Positions 17,011 to 25,231 of a stretch of 32,670 bases of DNA are shown piece by piece. The notes under the pieces are model-generated. The model was not told the DNA's origin. It searched no databases and saw nothing but the letters and a program-made list of their open reading frames with translations. The stretch is from an uncultured Glaciecola sp. (GTDB lineage Bacteria; Pseudomonadota; Gammaproteobacteria; Enterobacterales; Alteromonadaceae): positions 1 through 32,670 of the forward strand of contig CAJQOP010000054.1 of assembly GCA_905479945.1 (NCBI GenBank), read 5' to 3'. The first letter of the stretch is position 1, and each line of letters begins with the position of its first letter. Both the position numbers and the translations under genes were made by a program.

Positions 17011-17049
17011 GATCATAACTTGCGATCATAACTTGCGATCGTAACTTAA
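17011..17049. repeat. Three tandem copies of a 13-bp unit
   Basis: GATCATAACTTGC occurs at 17011-17023 and 17024-17036, and a third diverged copy (GATCGTAACTTAA) at 17037-17049, in the spacer between the methyltransferase-like gene and the YqaA-like gene. It lies just past the YqaA-like stop (17066). A slipped-strand tandem repeat is the simplest explanation; no function is apparent. Confidence 0.75.
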
Positions 17050-17065
17050 GCTCATTTTTTTATAG

Positions 17066-17638
17066 TTATTTGAAAATAATAAAGCACCAAAGCAATATAA
17101 CAAAGCATAATCCCAAGGCAAGAGATTGCCATTTATATCGCTTTATTAACCTTTCGGTTTCATCACCAAAATAATACACTAACATCGCTAAGCCAAAATA
17201 TCGGATAACCCGCCCCGAAGCTGTCGCAAGCATATATAACGGGATTGAATATGCGGTTACGCCTGCAGCTAACATAGCAATCTGTAGCGGTATGGGCGTA
17301 ACACCAGTGCTAAAAACGAACCAAAAACCGTCGGTTTTCATGCGTTCTTGAAACTCTGCAAATTGCGCTTCGGTGGTCATATTCTGCATGATAAATTCAC
17401 GCATTAAGTCGAATAAATAGTAGCCAACCATATAGCCTACTAAAGCCCCAATTAAACAACCAATCGTGGTCATTAACGCAATTAACCATAACTTCTCTCT
17501 GCGCTTTTGCATTAGCGGCAAGAGTATAGCTTCAAGTGGAATTGGCACTACCGTTGACTCCAAAAAAGAAGCCAAGGTAATACTTGGCAACATATGTTTG
17601 GAGTGGATCATAAGTTTGATATTTTTCTTAATCGACAC
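17066..17638 (-). CDS. YqaA/DedA-family membrane protein (VTT domain)
   Basis: A 190-residue integral membrane protein with the SNARE-associated/VTT domain arrangement: an N-terminal re-entrant region with SFLESTVVPIPLEAILLPLM, the motif LIGALVGYMVGYYLF, then FWFVFSTGVTPIPLQIAMLAAG, and further helices to the C-terminus. The proline-rich re-entrant loops (VVPIPLE and TPIPLQ) are the family signature. Relatives are inner-membrane transporters, some of them lipid carriers (undecaprenyl phosphate recycling) and others of unknown role such as YqaA. It is separated by about 150 bp from the amidohydrolase gene. Confidence 0.87.
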   Translation of the reverse strand: MSIKKNIKLMIHSKHMLPSITLASFLESTVVPIPLEAILLPLMQKRREKLWLIALMTTIGCLIGALVGYMVGYYLFDLMREFIMQNMTTEAQFAEFQERMKTDGFWFVFSTGVTPIPLQIAMLAAGVTAYSIPLYMLATASGRVIRYFGLAMLVYYFGDETERLIKRYKWQSLALGLCFVILLWCFIIFK

Positions 17639-17791
17639 GTTGTCTCAATGTTAATAATAATTATTTATATAAATTGCTGTACGTGCCATTTATCAATTTG
17701 TTTGTGAAAGCTCTTAAAAATGAAAGCACATATAGATGTATCGCGGTCCAATTCAATAAAACTGGACAACAAATACTCTAAATGAAGCTAA

Positions 17792-19099
17792 TTATTCTTT
17801 AACAATTTTGCCATCTTTCATCACAAAAAATACTTTTTCCATCAAGCTGATGTCATCTAGCGGGTTGCCCTTAACAGCGACTAAATCGGCTAATTTCCCT
17901 TGTGTTACCGTGCCCAATTCGCTATCAATTTTTAGTAACTTGGCGGCATTAATGGTGGCCGATAAAATGGCGTCCATTTCTGACATGCCAGCTTCTACCA
18001 TTAACGCAAATTCTTGCGCGTTGTCACCATGTGCAGATACGCCAGAGTCAGTACCGAATGCTATCAGAACTCCATTTTCGTGCGCTCGAGCAAAGGTTTT
18101 TTGAATTAAAGGACCAATTTTAGCGGCTTTAGGGCGAACGATATCAGGAAAGTATCCGTCTATTTTTGCTTTTTCAGCAACAAAGTTACCAGCCAAAATT
18201 GTTGGTACATAATACACGTCATATTTGCGCATTAACTTAATGATTTCGCTGTCCATATATGTGCCATGTTCAATTGAATCAACACCGGCTAAAATTGCGC
18301 GCTTCATTCCTTCTTTGCCGTGTGCATGAACAGCTACCGTCATACCGTAGTCTTTTGCAGTTTGCACAATAGCTTCTAATTCATCAGTCATGAACTGTGG
18401 GTTTTGTCCACTTTTAGCAACGCTTAATACGCCGCCTGTTGCGGTTATCTTGATAAGATCAGCACCATCTTTATAGCGCTGACGCACAGCTTGCCTAGCT
18501 TCAGCTACGCCATTAATAACGCCGTCTTTCGGGCCGGGGTTACCCATCAAATCAGCACTTGTGCCGTTGCTAGGGTCTGCATGTCCACCGGTTGTTGCAA
18601 TTGACTTGGCTGAAGTATAAATACGCGGGCCAATGCTAGTTCCTTGGTCAATAGATTTGCGTAATGCTACTGTTTCGTTGTGTATATCACCCAAGTTTCG
18701 TACTGTTGTAAAACCCGCCATGATAGTTTTTTCAGCATAATCTACTGATACAATTGCATAGTCTGCTTCATTGTTAGTAAAACGCTTCAAGGAGGAGCGT
18801 GGGCCGTCGTTTTGAAATGATAAATGCACATGCATGTCCATTAGCCCCGGCATCAAAGTGCTGCCAGTTAAATCGATAAATGTATCGCCTTCGCCACCCT
18901 CATCTTTACCACTAACTATTTTAATAATTTTGTTATCTTCGACGATGACAGTTTTATCAGTTAGTAGTTTTGAGTCTTCAGAGGTTATTAAGTTGCTCGC
19001 GAAAATATGCGTAGCAGCTTGTGCGTTGATAGCTAGCAGAAGAGTTGTCGCTATGACAGCCGATGTGCAAGTAAAAGTGCGATACATTAAATTTTTCAT
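17792..19099 (-). CDS. Secreted metal-dependent amidohydrolase (imidazolonepropionase/prolidase-like)
   Basis: A 435-residue protein with a Sec signal peptide (cleavage after A-Q-A near residue 28) and the amidohydrolase TIM-barrel: the H-x-H metal site (MDMHVHLS, about residues 88-95), the carboxylysine region [11 protein letters not shown], the histidine-containing [10 protein letters not shown] and SIEHGTYMD, and the catalytic Asp in FGTDSG. The family also contains Xaa-Pro dipeptidases and organophosphate hydrolases, so the substrate is a small amide, peptide or lactam; it cannot be decided. The ATG at 19099 is chosen because it leaves a canonical signal peptide; a GTG at 19114 in frame is possible. 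No nearby gene shares its pathway. Confidence 0.9.
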   Translation of the reverse strand: MKNLMYRTFTCTSAVIATTLLLAINAQAATHIFASNLITSEDSKLLTDKTVIVEDNKIIKIVSGKDEGGEGDTFIDLTGSTLMPGLMDMHVHLSFQNDGPRSSLKRFTNNEADYAIVSVDYAEKTIMAGFTTVRNLGDIHNETVALRKSIDQGTSIGPRIYTSAKSIATTGGHADPSNGTSADLMGNPGPKDGVINGVAEARQAVRQRYKDGADLIKITATGGVLSVAKSGQNPQFMTDELEAIVQTAKDYGMTVAVHAHGKEGMKRAILAGVDSIEHGTYMDSEIIKLMRKYDVYYVPTILAGNFVAEKAKIDGYFPDIVRPKAAKIGPLIQKTFARAHENGVLIAFGTDSGVSAHGDNAQEFALMVEAGMSEMDAILSATINAAKLLKIDSELGTVTQGKLADLVAVKGNPLDDISLMEKVFFVMKDGKIVKE

Positions 19100-19293
19100 T
19101 TTGTTTATTTTCACCCAAAAATTCGTATGTTGAAATGTCTGTTACACAGTAGGATAAAATTTCGAGCAAATCAAAGGATTATGAGAGAAATGCTCAAAAC
19201 TAGGCTTTGAATACTTTACACCTTAGGTTTTACACAACTTATGTTGTAAACCTCAAACGTTTATTTCAGATGCATTTAGAAATTAGAAGTGTT

Positions 19294-19890
19294 TTAAAAG
19301 GTACCTAAACTAAATTCATAATCTTGGCTATGCATGATTAACTCATTGCCGCGCTCAGTCTTTCTTTCTGTCGCTATTTCAGCCCATTGATACATTACAT
19401 TTTGATGTATTCGGCCCCATAAATTTCGCCTAATTAAACAGTACGGAACCAATGTTTCAACGCTTGTTGCGGCGTCAGTCTGATTTGTTGCAGCGGTAAA
19501 ATGTCGCAATTCGATAGGGTTATTAGGGCCTATGCTAACTTCGTCGCCTACTTGAGTTCTTACCTTTAGGGTGCTTTCCTCAAAGTGCCAATCGACAATT
19601 AAAAAAGGCACATCTTCAACTTGGATACCTATTTTTTCGACGGGTGTAACAAGAAAGTAATCATCTTTCTCTTTTTTTAGCACACTAGAAAATAAGCTAA
19701 CCAATTTTGCGCGAGTGAAGGGCGTGCCGCCTTGCCACCATTGACCATTACTTTTTATGACCAAATCCATGTCGCCACAAAAAGGTGGATCCCACAACTC
19801 AACAGGCGGTATTTTCTTTGCTGATGACACCTCTGAAGGCTCATGTGAGAGCTGATGTGAGAGCTGCTGTGAAAGCTTGCCTAAATCCAT
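19294..19890 (-). CDS. DUF1285-family protein
   Basis: A 198-residue cytosolic protein recognised by ELWDPPFCGDMDLVIKSNGQ and WWQGGTPFTRAKLVSLFSSVLKKE followed by YFLVTPVEKIGIQVEDVPF, which are the markers of DUF1285. Its function is unknown. Its start is 1 bp past the stop of the DUF3014 gene, so the two genes are translationally linked. The N-terminal 20 residues contain a short duplicated QLSH unit matched in DNA by a 12-bp near-repeat (about 19850-19880), suggesting a slippage event. Confidence 0.88.
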   Translation of the reverse strand: MDLGKLSQQLSHQLSHEPSEVSSAKKIPPVELWDPPFCGDMDLVIKSNGQWWQGGTPFTRAKLVSLFSSVLKKEKDDYFLVTPVEKIGIQVEDVPFLIVDWHFEESTLKVRTQVGDEVSIGPNNPIELRHFTAATNQTDAATSVETLVPYCLIRRNLWGRIHQNVMYQWAEIATERKTERGNELIMHSQDYEFSLGTF

Positions 19891-19891
19891 C

Positions 19892-20761
19892 TTAGTCTTC
19901 CAATGCCGACTTCAGGTCACGTAATACATCTTTTATACGGCGCATATTCTCAGGGCCAGTTCTGAGCAATTGTTTTTGCGGTCCAGATAGAGCCTCTATT
20001 TGTTCATCTTTAAACTTATACATTACGCTATCGGAATAAACCTCAATAGGTAAAGGAACGACAGGTGTATCGAGTAACTCATCGATAGCTTTTAGCAAGG
20101 TACTGTCAAATGACGAATTTGGCGGCGAAATCTCCGCGAATTTTTCTTCCAATGTTGGACGGTAGGTGTCCATTAGTTTTAACAAGTCATCGGTACTCAT
20201 CGATTCTAGGGCATCGGCATACAAGTTGTAACGTGTAAAGCTAGCGGCATCTATCCACTCTCGCTCAGCCTGCTGATAAACTCTGAATTTAACTTCTGGC
20301 GCGCTCACCAAGCTATGTTTGGGCGCCATTTCTTTATTTGCAATGCTGTTAACGTTGATTACAAATTTTTGCAATAAGCTCTCATCAACTAAATATTTCG
20401 CGACCAAAGGTGAAGTTGCTAACGCAACAACAGCATTTTTAATTGCGGTATCGCTTTCATCTAATGGCTCAACTTCGACAATTTCAGGAAGTGATAGAGT
20501 GTCTTGACCCGCTTCAATTTCCAATGCTTGTATATCGGGTGTGCCCTCAAAAACATCAGGTTCAAGCACAGGTTCGGCATTAGCTAATTGCTCATCCACA
20601 ATAGGCTGCACTGCGACCGGTTCAGAAATAATAGCTTGTTCTTCATCTGAACTGGGCCAAAAAAATGCGACAACCAAGATTGCAAACAATATACCTGCGG
20701 CAATAAGGTATGGCTTCATTTGTGTCAGTTGACTCGGGGACTGTGTTTCATGATCTGACAT
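19892..20761 (-). CDS. DUF3014-domain membrane-anchored protein
   Basis: A 289-residue protein with a single N-terminal transmembrane helix (about 16-34, ending in FFWPSS) and an acidic, proline-rich linker, then a folded domain (about 105-285) with SPLVAKYLVDESLLQKFVINVNSIA, FRVYQQAEREWIDAASFTRYNLYAD, and LDTPVVPLPIEVYSDSVMYKF. These features fit DUF3014 (periplasmic lumen side, unknown function). It is the first gene of a two-gene unit with the DUF1285 gene. Confidence 0.87.
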   Translation of the reverse strand: MSDHETQSPSQLTQMKPYLIAAGILFAILVVAFFWPSSDEEQAIISEPVAVQPIVDEQLANAEPVLEPDVFEGTPDIQALEIEAGQDTLSLPEIVEVEPLDESDTAIKNAVVALATSPLVAKYLVDESLLQKFVINVNSIANKEMAPKHSLVSAPEVKFRVYQQAEREWIDAASFTRYNLYADALESMSTDDLLKLMDTYRPTLEEKFAEISPPNSSFDSTLLKAIDELLDTPVVPLPIEVYSDSVMYKFKDEQIEALSGPQKQLLRTGPENMRRIKDVLRDLKSALED

Positions 20762-20993
20762 GTTTATCTCACTTTTATTGCTAAACTAAAAATTTGTCTG
20801 CCCATACTGGGTTAACCGAGCATATTGGTGTCTATTAGCCCAGCTGTTCAATTTTTCTTATCAGGCGCTTAACTTCTATAGCATATCATTTACGACACCT
20901 GCTTATTTATAAGGTTCCTGATATTTTTTGAAATGAACCTTTACCGCCTATATTGGTATCCATTATATATTATCAAGTAAAGATTAACTGAAT

Positions 20994-21305
20994 ATGAATA
21001 TAAAATACCCGATGACGACATTGGCTAAAAGGCCTCATAAGATTGAACGTTTAGAAGTGCAATCGTTTGAAATGAATATTTATTTGGTTAAGGTGACTTT
21101 GGATGGCAAGGCAGGTTTTGTGTACGATAAAGAAGACCGCCCGATGCGTTTTCACAATTCTCAAATGGTAAGAGACCTATTTGAACACTGTGATGTGGCT
21201 AAAGCAGTTATGGTCCAAGATTCGCCTTATGACGAAATGATAGGCAACCCAATGAAAACAAGTAATCTAGGTGAAATGCCGTTTTCAATGGAGCAGCCTT
21301 ATTGA
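20994..21305 (+). CDS. Small DUF6482-like protein
   Basis: A 103-residue soluble protein. The core EVQSFEMNIYLVKVTLDGKAGFVYD and the ending S-P-Y-D-E-M-I-G-N-P resemble DUF6482 proteins, small proteins of unknown function common in gammaproteobacteria. The start may instead be the ATG at 21012. It converges with the EVE-domain gene across an 18-bp spacer. I am fairly sure that it is a gene, less sure of the family name. Confidence 0.72.
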   Translation: MNIKYPMTTLAKRPHKIERLEVQSFEMNIYLVKVTLDGKAGFVYDKEDRPMRFHNSQMVRDLFEHCDVAKAVMVQDSPYDEMIGNPMKTSNLGEMPFSMEQPY

Positions 21306-21323
21306 GCTAAGTTCGAGCTGAGC

Positions 21324-21794
21324 CTATTGGTTTCGGGCCTCTGCTAGCAACAATTCAAACTCGTGTTGATTGACCGGCATGATTGATAATCGCCCCCCTT
21401 TTTTTACCAAGCCTAGCTCAGTAATTCCAGGTATTTGTTTTACTTTTGCGAGTGGCAATATATCTAGGAACGTTTCAATATGTTCTAGCTCGACCATACA
21501 CCACCTCGGATTCTCGGATACTGATTTAGGGTCAAAATAACGACTTTCAGGATCGAATTGCGTTGGGTCGATTAACCCAATATCACTTATTTTAGCTAGT
21601 CCAACGATACCAATGTGTTTGCAGCTAGAGTGATAAATAAACGCCATGTCGTTAACTCGCATATCGTCCCGCATGAAGTTGCGCGCCTGATAATTTCGGA
21701 TGCCGTCCCAGCCTTCACGTTTGTCTGGTTTACTAGCCAAATCATCGATGCTAAAAGCGTCGGGTTCGGTTTTAAAAAGCCAATACTGTGTCAT
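21324..21794 (-). CDS. EVE-domain protein
   Basis: A 156-residue protein that is a single EVE domain (PUA-like fold, bacterial relatives of human THYN1): it begins MTQYWLFKTEPDAFSIDDL and continues with EGWDGIRNYQARNFMRDDMRVND, FIYHSSCKHIGIVGLAKI and the W-x-x-V-E-L-like WCMVELEHIE. EVE domains bind modified bases in DNA or RNA. It lies 4 bp after the MscS-type gene and is the last gene of a minus-strand run. The role of this chromosomal single-domain form is unknown. Confidence 0.92.
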   Translation of the reverse strand: MTQYWLFKTEPDAFSIDDLASKPDKREGWDGIRNYQARNFMRDDMRVNDMAFIYHSSCKHIGIVGLAKISDIGLIDPTQFDPESRYFDPKSVSENPRWCMVELEHIETFLDILPLAKVKQIPGITELGLVKKGGRLSIMPVNQHEFELLLAEARNQ

Positions 21795-21798
21795 TTTA

Positions 21799-22863
21799 TC
21801 AACCTTGTTTTTCGTCTACATTGACTGCTGCCTGCAATTGCTTAATCGCCTCTTGTATCGCGGCCATTTCATTTTGCTTGAGCACTTTTGCCTCGCCTTC
21901 CGCGACCTTAAGTTCAGCGTCAACTTGGGCTAGCTGATTCAATAACTCTTGTTCAGTTCGCTCTTTTGCTTCGGCTTCGTCGGCTTTATCAAATATGAGA
22001 TCTTCAGGGATAGCCTCCTCAGGGATGACTTCTCCTTCCAATGGCTTTTTCTTGGCTTTGGACCTAACTGGCAGCACAGCAACATCGTCGGGCAATTTTC
22101 GTTGATTCATAAAATTAGGTGACACGATCTCAATTTTGTCTTCATGCAGGCAGTCTAAGATATTGGTGTAAAGTTTAGAGCGAGAAGAAATCATACTTTT
22201 TACTTCGGTAAGTAATCCCGAAACACGATAGGTAATGGCGAAATCACCTAATTCTAAAATTTCCACATAGGGTCCTTCTAAACCACTATTTTGAGCCGCA
22301 TTAATGAGTAAGGGTTCAACGCTACTGTGATGTACATCATAACCAAGTGACAAGCTTGCTGAAATAATGGTACCCGATGAACGCACAACTTGCAGGGGGT
22401 GCGACATCAGGAATGAATTGCTCAGAGCAATAAGGTCGCGCTGCTCGGTTTGAATTTCAGTATCAAATAAACCCTTTTCCGTAACACGACCAAAAAAGCT
22501 GTCTACACGAATAAAGTCACCAGTTCTAAAAGGCTTAGTGAAGCGCATCACAATACCGGCCATGACGTTAGCTACGATGGTCGTTGATGAAAATGCAATT
22601 ACGCCCGAAAGAAGTATACCAATCAGACTAATCACTTGATTACGTGTGCTTGCGGTCACGGGAAGTGCAATGGCGATAGCAATTACACCAATAATGTAAA
22701 GCAGCAAAAGAATTAGGTTACGAGGCAGTTTTGCTTCTTGAGCGAGGCTTTTATCGCCCAATAGTAGCTTGTGGGAAGCGCCCAAACATAGCAACACAAA
22801 AACAATAGTGAGTGTAAAGGGAATGAGCGCTAAACCTAGTTCAACGAGCTTGTCCATAATCAT
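21799..22863 (-). CDS. MscS-family mechanosensitive ion channel with C-terminal coiled coil
   Basis: A 354-residue protein with three hydrophobic segments (about 8-32, 48-68, 78-110), the last being the pore-lining helix with the pattern ANVMAGIVMRFTKPFRTGDFIRV that runs into the MscS beta domain. The cytoplasmic domain contains SFFGRVTEKGLFDTEIQTEQRDLIALSNS. The C-terminal tail (about 270-354) is charged and rich in A/E/Q/K, predicted to be a coiled coil, longer than in small MscS proteins. Such channels release osmolytes on hypo-osmotic shock. The gene is 15 bp after the ABC1-family gene and 4 bp before the EVE gene, so it is cotranscribed with them. Confidence 0.9.
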   Translation of the reverse strand: MIMDKLVELGLALIPFTLTIVFVLLCLGASHKLLLGDKSLAQEAKLPRNLILLLLYIIGVIAIAIALPVTASTRNQVISLIGILLSGVIAFSSTTIVANVMAGIVMRFTKPFRTGDFIRVDSFFGRVTEKGLFDTEIQTEQRDLIALSNSFLMSHPLQVVRSSGTIISASLSLGYDVHHSSVEPLLINAAQNSGLEGPYVEILELGDFAITYRVSGLLTEVKSMISSRSKLYTNILDCLHEDKIEIVSPNFMNQRKLPDDVAVLPVRSKAKKKPLEGEVIPEEAIPEDLIFDKADEAEAKERTEQELLNQLAQVDAELKVAEGEAKVLKQNEMAAIQEAIKQLQAAVNVDEKQG

Positions 22864-22878
22864 CCTTTGTGCTGTATT

Positions 22879-24264
22879 TTAGTGGTTGCAGGGTGCTTTT
22901 TCTTGGAAGGCATTTTCTTGCAATGCCTTCTCTTGCAATACCTTCCCTTGCAATAAATACGGCGCTAAGGCCCCTTTAAAATCGAGTGTAGCGCCTAACT
23001 TGTTGGCTAACAGTATCATACCCGTAATCTTTCTATTCACTAAGGCAACATCAAAATCTGTAGAAGCGGCCGCTGATTTATCCATCATCATAGGCATGCT
23101 GACTTCTTGAATCCGCTTAATGAGTTGCTGTTCCTTAAGATTATAACCATTGTCAGACTGTAAACAATTACTCGCTTCTAAACAGGCCTCAAGGATCGTG
23201 TCTATGACATTATCGCTCATTGTGTCTTGTAACAAGCCAAGTGCACTTAACGCATTTTTCATTGCCATAGTGTCTTGCTGTTGCATTGCATCGGCCATTG
23301 CAAGATATTGCGCTGAGGTATGCTGCGAAATATGACGACAAGCACCAAAATCTAATAAAACGATTTTTTCCGTGTCGGCTTGATAGAGAAAATTTGCAAA
23401 GTTGGGGTCGCTTTGCATGAGTTTATGATTGAAAAGCTCTTCAAAGGTCAAGCGCATCAACTTTGAGCAAAGCAGATTGATAATGTCAGCACTCATCGCG
23501 CCGATATCGGTAATCGGCGAACCTTCAATATACTCCATAGCAAGCACGTTTTGGTCAGTTAACTCGTCTACAACATAGGGTACAAGGAAATCAGAACTTG
23601 AATTAAGCTGCTCACGGTAGAGGTTTAAATATTCTGCTTCTTTTAGGTAATTGGCCTCATTTTTCAGCTGCGCTTTTGCTTCATCAAGCATCGACGTAAG
23701 ATCAACATGTTTGGGCAATGCGCCCGACAGCCTAATTAAGCTAACAACGTTATCAATGTCGCTATCGATGCTTTCGCGGACGCCAGGATATTGTACTTTT
23801 ATCGCCAATTCGCGGCCGTCTTTCAATGTGGCTCTATGCACTTGTCCTATGCTGGCTGCAGCAATAGGTTCAAATGAAAAATAGCTGAATTGTAAATGCC
23901 AGTCCTTAGACCAAGCAGCTTCGAGGCTTGCTAACAGTTGTGACTTCGGCATTGGGTCTGCCTGTTCACGCAATCGCGAAAGGATGGGCTCCCATTCTGC
24001 AGGTAATAACTCGCCTGCATCCATTGACAGCAATTGACCTAATTTCATTGCTGCACCGCGCATGTGTGCCAATCGTTTAGTAATTGAAGTCGCGTTTTCG
24101 GTATTTAATAGGGTCTGATTGAATGAAGGGCGCTGGCCACTTAATAGTTGTTTTGTCGCCTCTTTCACTATGTTACCAGCAACAGCAGAGGCGATACCCC
24201 CAAATTTTGCTAAACGCAATAATCTGCCCGACGGCACTTTGCGAGCGTTAGGTTTGTTGGTCAT
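22879..24264 (-). CDS. ABC1/UbiB-family atypical kinase (AarF-like)
   Basis: A 461-residue protein of the ABC1/ADCK/UbiB family. The family's marks are present: K-x-G-Q (K74-L-G-Q77, AAMKLGQLLSM), the alanine-rich loop (PIAAASIGQVHR, about 134-144), the ATP lysine (AIKVQ, K156), D286-P-N (QSDPNFANF) and the D-F-G at 305-307. These proteins bind nucleotide atypically and many act in coenzyme Q biosynthesis or lipid handling. It is not linked with ubi genes here. The last 20 residues consist of imperfect 5-residue repeats (L-Q-E-K-A type) encoded by 15-bp tandem repeats. The gene is 35 bp after the small membrane protein gene. Confidence 0.9.
   Translation of the reverse strand: MTNKPNARKVPSGRLLRLAKFGGIASAVAGNIVKEATKQLLSGQRPSFNQTLLNTENATSITKRLAHMRGAAMKLGQLLSMDAGELLPAEWEPILSRLREQADPMPKSQLLASLEAAWSKDWHLQFSYFSFEPIAAASIGQVHRATLKDGRELAIKVQYPGVRESIDSDIDNVVSLIRLSGALPKHVDLTSMLDEAKAQLKNEANYLKEAEYLNLYREQLNSSSDFLVPYVVDELTDQNVLAMEYIEGSPITDIGAMSADIINLLCSKLMRLTFEELFNHKLMQSDPNFANFLYQADTEKIVLLDFGACRHISQHTSAQYLAMADAMQQQDTMAMKNALSALGLLQDTMSDNVIDTILEACLEASNCLQSDNGYNLKEQQLIKRIQEVSMPMMMDKSAAASTDFDVALVNRKITGMILLANKLGATLDFKGALAPYLLQGKVLQEKALQENAFQEKAPCNH
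22894..22953. repeat. Four tandem 15-bp units inside the 3' end of the ABC1-family gene
   Basis: Four units of 15 bp (22894-22908, 22909-22923, 22924-22938, 22939-22953) share the pattern ending TTGCAA or TTGGAA on the plus strand. They encode successive L-Q-x-K/N-x pentapeptides at the C-terminus. Multiples of three keep the frame, so copy number may vary between strains. Confidence 0.85.
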
Positions 24265-24299
24265 AGATGTTCTTCAATGTTGTATTAATACTGCTTGTT

Positions 24300-24593
24300 T
24301 TAGCTACCATTTATACTTGATAAAATAAGCGGTGCTAAGATAAAACAGGCCATTCCAACTGCGCTGCCTATGCCAAATCCTATCCAACCGTGTTTATCAA
24401 TAAATCGTGCGAGTACACCGCCGAAAATACCGCACCATAACATCACACTGTATACCGAGCCTATAATGCCACCACCCAAACCAGTGAATAGCACAAATAA
24501 GACGAATAGGCACATCGATGCTGACATGATCACCCATACGATATTCTTTTTATTTTTAAACTCATCTAGGGGTTTGTATTGATCGTCCGCCAT
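24300..24593 (-). CDS. Small membrane protein of unknown function
   Basis: A 97-residue protein with a short charged N-terminus (DEFKNKKN) and three hydrophobic segments (about 18-40, 43-64 and 72-93), separated by R-F-I-D-K-H-G-W. I do not recognise a family. It has a good ribosome site (AGGAAAT) and sits between the DUF6702-like gene (8-bp gap) and the ABC1-family gene (35-bp gap), so it is a real member of that operon. Confidence 0.78.
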   Translation of the reverse strand: MADDQYKPLDEFKNKKNIVWVIMSASMCLFVLFVLFTGLGGGIIGSVYSVMLWCGIFGGVLARFIDKHGWIGFGIGSAVGMACFILAPLILSSINGS

Positions 24594-24601
24594 ATAATTT
24601 C

Positions 24602-25231
24602 CTATTGATGGGTGAATTTTACGCTTAATAGCTCAGTATTGTCGGTAAAGGTAAGGGTTTGAATGTCGCCTTTTCCCTCAATATTGATTGTATTAGTTTG
24701 TTTATGCCATATATCTCTAAGAGCATTGTGCTGAATATATAGGCCTTCTAGCTCTGCAGGTGCTGAGGTTTCTTGGTAAACCCAAAAGTGTTTGCCCTCA
24801 AGTTCAGTGCCAATAAATGCCAGTGGTAACTCGGTTTTATTCATGCTGTAGATAGCAAAACGCTCAGCCACATATTTAGCGAATTCAGCCTGAGTTTTGT
24901 CACTTTTCATAATATCGGCGTCACCACTAAAAATCTCTTTCACGGCATGTTCGGCATCATGCAAATCAAAGCGATGCATGACTTCCAAGTTGTTTGTGCG
25001 CGGATTAAACAGTACCGTTGTAATTGCCATCTTTTGCTGGTGTGCGTGAGCATTTGATGAACTTAGCGTGCTGAGGCCCAGCACTGATGCACTGGCAAGC
25101 CAATAGCTTGTTGGCAGCATTGAAGTCACTAGCGACAAGGTTGCCGCTAGTGTGACTGCAAATGTACCGTTCTTTTTGTCGGTCTTCTTAAAAAAGAAAG
25201 AATGAAGTTTACTTTTCGTCTTCATCATCAT
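24602..25231 (-). CDS. DUF6702-like exported protein
   Basis: A 209-residue protein with a long N-terminal leader: a basic stretch, a hydrophobic segment (about 25-55) and a cut after A-H-A (near residue 64), then a domain HQQKMAITTVLFNPRTNN, LEVMHRFDLHDAEHAVKE, and AELEGLYIQHNALRDIWHKQ. This fits the DUF6702 family (periplasmic or surface, function unknown); I am moderately sure. Its start lies within the last 23 bases of the M1 metallopeptidase gene, a strong sign of coupled expression. Three ATG codons in a row lie at the start (25231, 25228 and 25225). Confidence 0.78.
   Translation of the reverse strand: MMMKTKSKLHSFFFKKTDKKNGTFAVTLAATLSLVTSMLPTSYWLASASVLGLSTLSSSNAHAHQQKMAITTVLFNPRTNNLEVMHRFDLHDAEHAVKEIFSGDADIMKSDKTQAEFAKYVAERFAIYSMNKTELPLAFIGTELEGKHFWVYQETSAPAELEGLYIQHNALRDIWHKQTNTINIEGKGDIQTLTFTDNTELLSVKFTHQ

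Noticed and set aside
19206-19256. Imperfect hairpin after the DUF1285 gene as a terminator
   Set aside because: The arms (AGGTTTTACACAAC and GTTGTAAACCT) need bulges to pair and no T-run follows on the minus strand.
20822-20965. 16-bp near-repeat (14 identities) flanking the spacer between the DUF3014 and DUF6482-like genes, as a sign of a small mobile element
   Set aside because: The copies are AT-rich and imperfect and the 130 bp between them shows no element-like ends.
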